NCBI RefSeq assembly: GCF_013149295.1
Contig: NZ_JABGCB010000011.1
Span: 1 to 64,000 of the forward strand
Direction of reading: 5' to 3'
Source of the DNA: Novosphingobium sp. SG751A
Lineage (GTDB): Bacteria > Pseudomonadota > Alphaproteobacteria > Sphingomonadales > Sphingomonadaceae
DNA: 64,000 nt
A program made the position numbers and the translations under genes. The notes beneath the pieces are model-generated. The model ran no database searches, was not told the origin of the DNA, and was given only the letters and a program-made list of their open reading frames with translations. Positions 46,097 through 54,806 of this stretch are shown piece by piece. How positions within the stretch are numbered: position 1 is the first letter of the stretch; every line of letters starts with the position of its first letter.

Positions 46097-49000
46097 CTAG
46101 AGCGTCAAGCTTTCCTGCTTGGGCCTCAAGCTGGCCTTGTGCGGGGCAAGGATGCTTTCGGGCAAAGCGATCAGATGCGGTCCGGTGGTATAGAGCAGCG
46201 CCGCCTCGACCCGCCGCCCCGGATAGGTCACCTCCAGCGCGGCGACATAGGCGGCCATCTGGCGCAAAATCGCCACCGACACCTGCGCCGCGCTGGTGGC
46301 CGGACGCCGCGCGGTCTTGAAATCGATCAGGCGGATGCGGTCGGGCTCAATCAGCAGGCGATCGATCGTTCCCGCCACCACCTGCTCGCCCACGGTGGCG
46401 GCAATCGGCACCTCGGCCAGAGCGCCAGCCCCGAACAGGTCGGCCCATTCCGGATTGGCCAGCACGTCGATAGCCGCTTGCGCCATTTCCCGATGCGCCG
46501 CCTCGTCCAAATCGCGCGCCTGTCGGCCCAGCCATGCCAGCGCCGCCTCCATCGGATCGGCCGCGCCGCTCAGGCGTTCGAGCAAAGCGTGGATCAGCGT
46601 ACCGCGCCGCGCCGCCGCCGCGCGCGCGGGGCCAAGGGCGGTTGGCGGATCGGCGGCGGTGTCCTCGCCCAGCGCCGAGGGCGCGAGCGGGCGCGGAGGG
46701 CGCGCTTCCTCGGGCGCGGCGCGGGTCAGCCATCCAGGCTTGCCCGCCTCCATGCCCAGTTCCATCGTCTCGGCCTGCCATTGCGGCGCCTCGGCCAGCG
46801 CGCCAAACCGCGCCTCCGCGCCCCACAACGGATCGGCCAGCCAATCCTCGGGCGCGAAAGTCTCGGCAAGACGCGCATACCAGCTCCCCTTGGCCGGTTC
46901 CTTCTCATTCGCGGCCAACGCCCCGCCGATGAACAGGGCCTCCTCAGCCCGCGTCATGGCGACATAGAGCAGGCGCCAATGTTCCTCGCCCTCGGCCTTG
47001 GCGGCGCGGGCGGCGGCCTCGGCAATCGGCCCTTGCCGCTCGTCCTTGCCCAGATTGGGCAACGGCACCACGCGCCTGTCGCCCGACAAGGCCGCGCTGG
47101 GGTCCTCGACCGAGAGCGGCGAACCCTTGCTTTTCGCCGGATCGCCGGTGGCATCGGCCAGGATGACGATCGGCGCCTGCAAACCCTTGGACCCATGCAC
47201 GGTCATCACCCGCACAAGGCCGTCCGATTTGCCCGCCTCGCGCTTCAATTCGCCATCGCCCGCGTCGAACCATGCCAGGAACCCGACAAGGCTGGGCGTG
47301 GCGGTGGCGGCATAGGCATGGGCGGCGTTGATAAGTTCATCGAGCGGATCGTTCGCCTCGCGCCCCAGCCGCGCCACCAGCCTTTCGCGCGCGCGCCACG
47401 GCCCTACCAGCAACCAGTGGATCAGCACCGGCACCGGCTCGAAATCGGCGCGGGCCAATAGGGCGTTCAACTGCTCCACCGCATCGCGGACAAGAGGCGC
47501 ATCGCTGCGCCGCAGATGCGGCCACAGGCGCCCCTCGCGATAGCCATGTTCGAGCAATTGATCCTGCGACCATCCGAACAAAGGCGAGACCAGCAGCGCG
47601 GCCAGATTGAGATCATCCAAAGGTTGCGCGGCAAAGCGCAGCGCCGCCACCAGATCCCTGACCGCCAAAGGTGCGCCCAGCCGCAGCCGGTCCACCCCCG
47701 CCACCGGCACGCCCGCCGCATGGAGCCGCGCCACGATCAGCCCGGCCAACTCGCGCCGCTTGCGCACCAGCACCATGATATCGCCCGCCCCGGCCCGGCG
47801 CGGGGTTTTCAGCCCCTTGACCAGAGGGAAGCCATCGGGCGAAAACAACCAGTGCTTGACCTGCCGCGCGATGCGGTCGGCCATTTCGCGCTCGGGCCGC
47901 GAGAGCCATGTGTCCTCGGCCTCCTCATCCTCGCCCGCGCCGCCATTGGTCCCGCCCACGGGCCGCCACAGCGTCACCAATCCGGGTCGGGCCTCGCCCT
48001 GATGCGGCTCCGGCGCGGTGTCCAGACCAAAGGCCGGGGCGCCCAGGTGGGCAATCGCCCGGTCGACGAAATCCAGCACGGGCGCGGCGGTGCGGAAAGA
48101 CCGCTCCAGCCCCAGCTCCATCAGGCGATGCGCCTTTGGCCCGCCACGGATCGCCTCGGCATTATCCGCCGCGCCGCCCATCCGGCCCTTGACCCTCTCG
48201 CGAGCGGCGGCGAAGTTTTCCGGGCTGGTGCCTTGGAAACCAAAGATCGCCTGTTTGAAATCGCCGACCACGAAGAGCGTGCGCGCCGCCCCGGCATGGA
48301 CGCCCTCGCCCGCGAAAAACTCCTCGGTCAGCGCTTCGATGATCCGCCATTGTTCGGCATTGGTGTCCTGCGCCTCGTCCACCAGAATATGATCGAATCG
48401 CCGGTCCAGCTTATAGCGGATCCAGTCTGCCATATCGGCGCGACCCAAAAGGTCGGCGGCATGGGCGATCTGGTCGTCAAAGTCGATCAGCCCTTCCCGC
48501 GCCTTGGCCTCTTCCCACGCCAGCGCATAGGCACGGCCCAGTTCCAGCGCCGGGGCCAACCATCCGGCCAGCGCAATCAGCGCCCGCCGCGCCTTGACCG
48601 CCTCGATCTTCAACCCCACGCGATAGCAATATTCGCCATAATCGGGCGCGATATTGTCAAGGTTTTTCAGATAAGAAGGCACGCCCTCCTTGGTGAACAG
48701 TGCCGAATAAAGATCACCGATCCGCTCCAGCCTCTGCTCAGGCTCCGCCTCCAGCCAGTCGCAGATCGCATTGGCCTTTTTCTCGGCGGTGGCGGTCATG
48801 TTACCCTTCTTGTCGGTCCATTGTTTGACCACATCGAGTAACCAGCGCACCGAGCGCACGTCAAAGGCTTCATCCTCGCACAGGGCCACGACCTGCGCCA
48901 TGGAGGCGTCCGCAGGCAGGCCCAGCGCCTGTTTCACCCTCGGCGCCACCGGCACGCTCCACGCCCCCGGCCCGAACCACAACCCCCGCGCGCCCGCACA

Positions 49001-49603
49001 GCGCATCAGCCAGCCCTCGACCGCATCCCCGCCCATCCGCAAGGACAGCGAGGCCAAAGCCGAGAGCAAAGCCTCATCCCCCCGCTTTTCCGCGTCCAGC
49101 AGTAGTTCGGCCAACACCTGCCGCGCCAGCAGGGTCTTTTCATGCTCCTCCATCGGCCGCGCGCCCGCGCTCAATCCCGCTTCCTCCGGGAAGGCCGCCA
49201 GCAGCCATTGCGAGAACGCATGGATCGTGTCGATCCGCAGCCCCCCGCCGGGGCAATCCAGCACCGAGGCAAAGAGCGTGCGCGCCCGCGCCTGCACCTC
49301 GGGCAATATATCCGCCCCGATAGCCGCCAGTTCGGCGGCCAATTGCGTGGGTTCGGCCCGCACCCATCCGGCCAGCTTGCTGTTGATGCGCTCGGCCATT
49401 TCGGTCGCGCCGGCCTTGGTAAAGGTCAGGCACAGGATCTGTTCGGGCCGCACATGGGGCGTCAGCAACAGGCGCAGCACGCGCGAGGACAACACCTGCG
49501 TCTTGCCCGTGCCCGCGCTGGCCGAGAGCCAGACCGTTTCATCGGGCAAGACCGCGCGCGCCTGATTGCCATGCAGACCGTGGAGCTTTTGTGGCCCGCT
49601 CAC
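46097..49603 (-). CDS. addA: Double-strand-break repair helicase-nuclease subunit AddA
   Basis: 1168 residues. GTG 49603 overlaps the addB stop (GTGA) and is the preferred start. UvrD-type helicase: Walker A VWLSASAGTGKTQVLSSRVL, LILVDEAQDTNAEQWRIIEA-like Walker B, VRVMTVHGSKGLQAPIVILA late motif. The C-terminal RecB-like nuclease carries IRLIDFKTARRP, with the Asp and Lys of the active site. With AddB it resects ends for RecA loading. Confidence 0.96.
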   Translation of the reverse strand: MSGPQKLHGLHGNQARAVLPDETVWLSASAGTGKTQVLSSRVLRLLLTPHVRPEQILCLTFTKAGATEMAERINSKLAGWVRAEPTQLAAELAAIGADILPEVQARARTLFASVLDCPGGGLRIDTIHAFSQWLLAAFPEEAGLSAGARPMEEHEKTLLARQVLAELLLDAEKRGDEALLSALASLSLRMGGDAVEGWLMRCAGARGLWFGPGAWSVPVAPRVKQALGLPADASMAQVVALCEDEAFDVRSVRWLLDVVKQWTDKKGNMTATAEKKANAICDWLEAEPEQRLERIGDLYSALFTKEGVPSYLKNLDNIAPDYGEYCYRVGLKIEAVKARRALIALAGWLAPALELGRAYALAWEEAKAREGLIDFDDQIAHAADLLGRADMADWIRYKLDRRFDHILVDEAQDTNAEQWRIIEALTEEFFAGEGVHAGAARTLFVVGDFKQAIFGFQGTSPENFAAARERVKGRMGGAADNAEAIRGGPKAHRLMELGLERSFRTAAPVLDFVDRAIAHLGAPAFGLDTAPEPHQGEARPGLVTLWRPVGGTNGGAGEDEEAEDTWLSRPEREMADRIARQVKHWLFSPDGFPLVKGLKTPRRAGAGDIMVLVRKRRELAGLIVARLHAAGVPVAGVDRLRLGAPLAVRDLVAALRFAAQPLDDLNLAALLVSPLFGWSQDQLLEHGYREGRLWPHLRRSDAPLVRDAVEQLNALLARADFEPVPVLIHWLLVGPWRARERLVARLGREANDPLDELINAAHAYAATATPSLVGFLAWFDAGDGELKREAGKSDGLVRVMTVHGSKGLQAPIVILADATGDPAKSKGSPLSVEDPSAALSGDRRVVPLPNLGKDERQGPIAEAAARAAKAEGEEHWRLLYVAMTRAEEALFIGGALAANEKEPAKGSWYARLAETFAPEDWLADPLWGAEARFGALAEAPQWQAETMELGMEAGKPGWLTRAAPEEARPPRPLAPSALGEDTAADPPTALGPARAAAARRGTLIHALLERLSGAADPMEAALAWLGRQARDLDEAAHREMAQAAIDVLANPEWADLFGAGALAEVPIAATVGEQVVAGTIDRLLIEPDRIRLIDFKTARRPATSAAQVSVAILRQMAAYVAALEVTYPGRRVEAALLYTTGPHLIALPESILAPHKASLRPKQESLTL

Positions 49604-52600
49604 GCTTCTTCCTCCGGCACTTCGTCCGACCCGATCCAGCCGATCCATTCATCCAGCCGCATCAATTGGTCATAATCATTGTAAGAGGGAATATCGGGCC
49701 GCAGCCGCGCGGTAAACGGCGCCTGGCCCAGCAGCCATTGGCCAATGGCGTCGGTCAGATATTCCTCGGTCCTGTTCAGGAATTCCTCGCGCGGGATGCC
49801 CGATTTCTTGCGCCCCTCCAGCACAGGCTCATCGCGCCAGCCAAAGCCGGGATTGCCTTTCCTCCGGGAAAGCGACCAATATTCAAAGACATTGGGCACG
49901 CCCGCTACGCCTTCAAACCCGCCATCCGCCGCGATCATGCCGATCAGGCCCAATTGCAGCGCAAAGCCTGCCTCGACCATCTTGCCGCTGGGCGGGCCGC
50001 CGGTCTTGTAATCCACCACGGCCAGTTTCCCATCGGGCATCCGGTCGATACGGTCGGCGCGGCCATGGATGCGGATGCCGTCGATGCGCATCTCGCCCCT
50101 TATTTCGGTGGCCAGAACGCGGCGGCCCTCGGCGGCCAGAGCGGCCACTTCTTCATCAATCCATTCCAGCGCGGCCAACAGGCGCGGACGCCACAGGCTG
50201 CGTTCGAGCGGATGGGCGCTCATCCCGTCCAGCACGTTGTTGGCCGTTTCAACCAGACGCCCGCGCGGCGCGCCATCCTTATGCCATGCGTCCAAAATCG
50301 CATGGACCGCCGTGCCGCGCCAGGCCGCGCTGGGCTCGGCGTCCAGCGGGTCGAGCGCGCGCAGCCGCAGGATGGCCTGCGCATAAAACTGATACGGATC
50401 GGCGCGGAGCCGGTCGAGCGCGGTGACGGGAATGTCCACCTTGCGCTGCTCGGCGCTGGGCATGGGTTGCGGGCGCGGATGGGGCGCGGCCAATTTGCCC
50501 ACGTCAATGTCGCGGGCATAGGTGACGGCGTCGGTCTCGGCATGTTTCTCGGCCAGATCCTTGCCCAGCATCGCCTGAACGCGCAGGACAAAGCGGCTGG
50601 GGATCACCGGCCCGCCCTCGTCGCGATGCGCCCAACTGAGCACCACCTGCGGCGCGCCAAGGCATCCGGCAAGGTCATGCGCGGCCAGACCAATGCGAAA
50701 CTCCGCCCCCGGCACGCCCAGATGGCGCAGCACGGCGGGCGGCAACAGCGGATCGGGCGAAGGGCTGCCCGGCCAAGACCCTTCGGTCAGGCCGCCGCAG
50801 ATGATAAGGTCGCTGCGCGTCATGCGCGCTTCGAGCAGGCCATAGATCGCCACGCGGGGATGGCCGCCCCATGGCGGGCGCACGGCCACCTTGTCCATCG
50901 CATGGCGCAGCACCGAAGCCAGATCGCGGACCTGAAGCACCGTGCCCTCGGCCGAGGCGGCAAGGCGCAGATTTTCAACGAAAGATGAGAGCGAACGCCC
51001 CGGCGCCTCGGCCCATAATTCCTCGCCGCACAAGGCCTCGCCCGCCGCGACCAGCGCGTCGAGCAGATCGGCCAGCGGCGCTTCCTCGGGCAAGTTCATC
51101 AGCGGGCCAAGGATGCCCTCGACCTCGTCCCACCATGCGGTCAGCGGGCCGGGGCCGCGCTTTTTCTCGATCCGCTCGATGATCGCGCGCAAGGGTGCCA
51201 GCCCTGCGTCCGGCCTCGGCCCGCGCAGGGCCAGATCCAGCACGCGCACATGATCGAGCCAGAGCGCACGCCCCTCTGTCCCGCCCACCATCGGATGGCC
51301 CAGCAAAGCGATCAACGGCACCGGCGGCGCGCCCTCACCCGCCACCTCGGCCAGCAGAAGCAATAGCCGCCCCGCCGCCGTCTGGGGCAAGGCGCGGCCC
51401 GCCGTATCGTCCGCCTTGATGCCCCAGCGTTGCAGATGGGCAACCACGCGGCTCGCCAGCCCGCGATCGGGCGTCACCAAGGCCACGCGCTTTTCGGGCG
51501 TTTCCAGCGCCTCACGCATCAGGATGGCGATGGCCTGGGCTTCCTCGCCCGGATGCTCGCTTTCCATCAGGCGCACGGCGGACAGACGCCTTTGCCGCTC
51601 GGCCAGATCGACCCAGCGCGCCGAAGCCCGCGCGGGCAGGAAAAGGTTCGAGATCGCCTTGCTGCGTTCGGGCGGGGCCGCCGATGGCCCGGCGCGGTGC
51701 CACAGGTCCAATTCGCCCCGCGCCACGCCCATGCGGTTGAGCAAGAGCTTCAAATGATATTGCGGATGTGTCAGCGCATCCTCGCGCCCGAATGGCGCAT
51801 CGCCCAATTCAGGCGCGATGCCCGCATGGCCCAGTTCCTCCCAGACCTCATCGTCCATCGACAGGTCGAGATCAGGCAGCACCACCGCCCCGCCCGGCAA
51901 TTCGGCCACCACGCGCAAAAACCGCGCCAGCGAAGGCGAAGCGCTGGTGATGCCTGCGGCCACCACGGCATGGGGCGGCGGATTGTCGCGCCACACCATC
52001 GCCGCGCGGTCGAACAGGCGGTTGCGCCGCACCGGCGGATCCACCTCGCCGCGCGCGTCCAGTTCGGCGCGCCAATGGGCCTGTACCGTCAAAAAGGCGC
52101 GGGTCGATTGGCGCCAATGCTGCGCCTGCTCGCCGATGATGGCCAGCACGTCCTCTTTCAGCAAATCCTCAGGTGCGATGCCTTCAACGGCCAGACGGTC
52201 GATGCTCTGGGCAATCTCGGCCGCGCGGCGCAGGCGCACCGCCCCGCCCTGCGCGCCTTCGGCCGCTTCGACCTGCGCCAGAATCTGCGCCAGACGCAGC
52301 CAGCGCCTTGTGGGATCGGCGGCGGGAGGGATGTCGCCGGCCCCGATAGGGTCGAGCAAAGGCCCCAGCGCCTCGTCCAGATCGAGATCGCCCACGATGA
52401 CCATACGCGGCAAGAGCAAACCGCCCGCCCCGCCGCGAAACCCATCGGTCCCGGCGCGCACAAAGGCCTCGGTCAGATTGCGCGCCGCGCGCTGATTAGG
52501 CAGCAGCAGCGTCAACCGCGCCAGCCCCAGGTCGGGATCGGCATAGCGCGGGATCAGCCCTGCCACCAAAGCATCGGCAAAGCCGCGATGCGCTGGAATC

Positions 52601-52641
52601 GAATAAACCTTGGGGAGCCGGGCCGTGACCCGATCAGACAC
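49600..52641 (-). CDS. addB: Double-strand-break repair protein AddB, alphaproteobacterial type
   Basis: 1013 residues. The N-terminal helicase-like domain is inactive-looking (LTLLLPNQRAARNLTEAF in place of a clear Walker A). The C-terminal nuclease has KLAVVDYKTGGPPSGKMVEA with the PD-(D/E)xK residues; the iron-sulfur cysteines of Bacillus AddB are not evident. Its 5' end overlaps the 3' end of the nucleotidyltransferase gene by 8 bases and it overlaps addA by 4. Confidence 0.95.
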   Translation of the reverse strand: MSDRVTARLPKVYSIPAHRGFADALVAGLIPRYADPDLGLARLTLLLPNQRAARNLTEAFVRAGTDGFRGGAGGLLLPRMVIVGDLDLDEALGPLLDPIGAGDIPPAADPTRRWLRLAQILAQVEAAEGAQGGAVRLRRAAEIAQSIDRLAVEGIAPEDLLKEDVLAIIGEQAQHWRQSTRAFLTVQAHWRAELDARGEVDPPVRRNRLFDRAAMVWRDNPPPHAVVAAGITSASPSLARFLRVVAELPGGAVVLPDLDLSMDDEVWEELGHAGIAPELGDAPFGREDALTHPQYHLKLLLNRMGVARGELDLWHRAGPSAAPPERSKAISNLFLPARASARWVDLAERQRRLSAVRLMESEHPGEEAQAIAILMREALETPEKRVALVTPDRGLASRVVAHLQRWGIKADDTAGRALPQTAAGRLLLLLAEVAGEGAPPVPLIALLGHPMVGGTEGRALWLDHVRVLDLALRGPRPDAGLAPLRAIIERIEKKRGPGPLTAWWDEVEGILGPLMNLPEEAPLADLLDALVAAGEALCGEELWAEAPGRSLSSFVENLRLAASAEGTVLQVRDLASVLRHAMDKVAVRPPWGGHPRVAIYGLLEARMTRSDLIICGGLTEGSWPGSPSPDPLLPPAVLRHLGVPGAEFRIGLAAHDLAGCLGAPQVVLSWAHRDEGGPVIPSRFVLRVQAMLGKDLAEKHAETDAVTYARDIDVGKLAAPHPRPQPMPSAEQRKVDIPVTALDRLRADPYQFYAQAILRLRALDPLDAEPSAAWRGTAVHAILDAWHKDGAPRGRLVETANNVLDGMSAHPLERSLWRPRLLAALEWIDEEVAALAAEGRRVLATEIRGEMRIDGIRIHGRADRIDRMPDGKLAVVDYKTGGPPSGKMVEAGFALQLGLIGMIAADGGFEGVAGVPNVFEYWSLSRRKGNPGFGWRDEPVLEGRKKSGIPREEFLNRTEEYLTDAIGQWLLGQAPFTARLRPDIPSYNDYDQLMRLDEWIGWIGSDEVPEEEA

Positions 52642-53356
52642 GGTTCAGCGCTTCCTCGGTGGGGGCGATGGATTGCGGCGTGCCCACCTCGAACCACTGG
52701 CCGGTATGGACCAAGCCATAGAGGCGCCCCTCCTCCATCGCGCGATTCCACAGGATGTTGGTGGAAAACGGCCCTTCAGGCGCATCACGCAACAGGCGGT
52801 GCGAAACGATCTGGATGCCGGTGAAGATGAAAGGCGCGACCTTGCGCGGGGCGCGGCGGGCCACCCGGCCCAGCGGATCGAGGCGGAAATCGCCCATGCC
52901 GCGATAATTGCTGGCGTCCGAATGGCGCACCATCAGCAGCAGCGCGTCCATCCGGTCCGCGTCCCACGCCGAGGACAGGTCATGAAACACATCGACCGGC
53001 CCGTCGAGCCAGACATTGTCCGAATTGAGCGCAAAGAAAGGATCGGGCAGCAGGCCCTCACGATAGGCCTTGACCATCCCGCCGCCGGTTTCCAGCAACA
53101 TGGCGCGCTCGTCCGAAATGGTGACGACCGGCTTTTGCCGCTTGCCCATATGAGCCAACAGATAATCGGCCATGTAATGAACATTGACCACCGCGCGCGC
53201 CACGCCCGCCTCGACCAGCTTGTCCAGCGAATGGTCGATCAGCGGACGCCCCGCAACCGGCACCATCGGCTTGGGCCGCGTGGCCGTCAGGGGGCGCATC
53301 CTTTTGCCCAGCCCGGCGGACAGCACCATCGCCGTATCGGAAACCAGAGGCTTCAT
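52634..53356 (-). CDS. murU: N-acetylmuramate-1-phosphate uridylyltransferase (MurU-like)
   Basis: 240 residues from ATG 53356, overlapping the kinase stop (ATGA). Nucleotidyltransferase fold: MVLSAGLGKRMRPLTATRPK for nucleotide binding, PMVPVAGRPLIDHSLDKL, then FALNSDNVW for the metal-binding Asp. With AmgK it forms UDP-MurNAc directly from recycled MurNAc, by-passing the MurA/fosfomycin-sensitive step. The adjacency to amgK supports this over other sugar-nucleotide roles. Confidence 0.88.
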   Translation of the reverse strand: MKPLVSDTAMVLSAGLGKRMRPLTATRPKPMVPVAGRPLIDHSLDKLVEAGVARAVVNVHYMADYLLAHMGKRQKPVVTISDERAMLLETGGGMVKAYREGLLPDPFFALNSDNVWLDGPVDVFHDLSSAWDADRMDALLLMVRHSDASNYRGMGDFRLDPLGRVARRAPRKVAPFIFTGIQIVSHRLLRDAPEGPFSTNILWNRAMEEGRLYGLVHTGQWFEVGTPQSIAPTEEALNRV

Positions 53357-54372
53357 GCTGCAATCCTTCCGCCATGGGCCGCGCGGATGTCCGCCGGGAT
53401 ATTGTCGGCAAACCAGCGCGCCACCGGGGCCAAGGCTGGATGGGCCAGATCGCGCTCCATCGCCGCCCAGACGCGCGGGATCATGTCGAGATAGCGCGGC
53501 TTGCCATCGCGGCGGCACAGGCGGACGAAAATGCCGACAATCTTGGCATTACGCTGCGCGCCCAGCAGCGCGTAATCGGCAAGGAAGCTCTCGCGGTCAA
53601 AGCCGGTGGCGGCAAGATAATGCTCGATCATCGCACTCTCGATCTCGGGCGAGACATCACGGCGGGCGTCCTGAAGCAGGCTGACCAGATCATAGGCCGG
53701 ATGGCCCACCAGCGCGTCCTGAAAATCAAGCAGGCCCTGATCCGCCAATCCGCCGGGCAGCAGCATGATGTTTTCGGCATGATAATCGCGCAGGACCGTG
53801 ACGCCGCCGGTGGCGTTAAAGGCGTTCTGGCGCACGATCATCGGGGCGAGAGCTTCCTCCCACGCCGCATCATAACCTGCCTCATCGACGCTCAACCCCA
53901 TCGCGGGCGCATACCATTCGGTCAACAAGCGCACCTCGCGCAGGTAAACCGCCCAGTCATAGGGCGCCCAAGGCCCAGCAGGCAGGCGGGTCAGCGCCAC
54001 CAGCGGGGCCAGCGCTCCTTCATACACCGCGCGCTCATCTTGGGGACGCTCATCCAGCCAGTCGCGCACCCGGTCATTGCCGAAATCTTCGAGCAGCACC
54101 CAGCCCTGCGCCGCCTGTTGCGCCAGAATGGCGGGCGCGCGCAGGCCGTTACTTCCCAGCCAACCGGCCACGGCAAGGAAAGGCGCGGGGTCCTCCTGCG
54201 GCGGCGGGGCATGCATCAGCATCGCCACCTCGCCAGATGCGCGGCGCAGGCGGAAATAGCGGCGGAACGAGGCGTCGCCGGGCAAAGGCTCCACAGCGGC
54301 ATCGCCCCAACCGGCATGGGCGGCAAATAGGTTTAGACCATCGGGCAGACCATCGGGCAAGTTCTTCAGCAT
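53353..54372 (-). CDS. amgK: N-acetylmuramate/N-acetylglucosamine kinase (AmgK-like)
   Basis: 339 residues from ATG 54372, which overlaps the tsaE stop. Aminoglycoside-phosphotransferase fold: GDASFRRYFRLRRASGEVAM near the start, the HxxN-type loop in LRDYHAENIMLLPGG and the metal-binding LLDFQDALVGHPAYDL. It phosphorylates the anomeric position of MurNAc or GlcNAc from cell-wall turnover. The partner MurU follows at once. Confidence 0.88.
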   Translation of the reverse strand: MLKNLPDGLPDGLNLFAAHAGWGDAAVEPLPGDASFRRYFRLRRASGEVAMLMHAPPPQEDPAPFLAVAGWLGSNGLRAPAILAQQAAQGWVLLEDFGNDRVRDWLDERPQDERAVYEGALAPLVALTRLPAGPWAPYDWAVYLREVRLLTEWYAPAMGLSVDEAGYDAAWEEALAPMIVRQNAFNATGGVTVLRDYHAENIMLLPGGLADQGLLDFQDALVGHPAYDLVSLLQDARRDVSPEIESAMIEHYLAATGFDRESFLADYALLGAQRNAKIVGIFVRLCRRDGKPRYLDMIPRVWAAMERDLAHPALAPVARWFADNIPADIRAAHGGRIAA

Positions 54373-54806
54373 GGCACGCGCCCTAGCCAATCGGCCCCCG
54401 GTTCGACAATGGCCCTGCGCCCTTCATCCGCAGTTTCGAGTGCAATCGACAGGCAACCGGCCTCATGGGCAAAGCCGCCCGCCATTTGCGGCCATTCGGC
54501 AATCAGCACCCCGCCCTCGCGATATTCGTCCAGCCCCAGTTCTTCGGCCTCGGACGGATCGGCAAGGCGGTAGAAATCGGCATGGACCAGCGGGAAACGC
54601 AGGCCATCATAGGGCTCGATGATGGCAAAGCTGGGCGAAGGCACCTCACCCTCATGGCCCAATCCGGCGATGATCGCGCGGGCCAGCGTGGTCTTGCCAG
54701 CCCCCAGCCCACCGTTCAAGGCAATCACATCGCCCGGGCGCAGGGCCTGCGCAATCGCCATGCCCCACCGCTCCATCGCGGCCAGATCGGGCAGCATTAT
54801 TTCCAT
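54366..54806 (-). CDS. tsaE: tRNA threonylcarbamoyladenosine ATPase TsaE
   Basis: 146 residues. Walker A NGGLGAGKTTLARAII, then SPSFAIIEPYDG, the HADFYRL motif and EEYREGGV-like LDEYREGGVLIAEWP, all standard. It drives the TsaBD complex that makes t6A37 in ANN-decoding tRNAs. Overlaps divL by one base upstream and amgK by seven downstream. Confidence 0.95.
   Translation of the reverse strand: MEIMLPDLAAMERWGMAIAQALRPGDVIALNGGLGAGKTTLARAIIAGLGHEGEVPSPSFAIIEPYDGLRFPLVHADFYRLADPSEAEELGLDEYREGGVLIAEWPQMAGGFAHEAGCLSIALETADEGRRAIVEPGADWLGRVPC

Noticed and set aside
47516..48841. Large plus-strand frame inside addA
   Set aside because: Antisense shadow of a well-conserved AddA; no start signal or domain.
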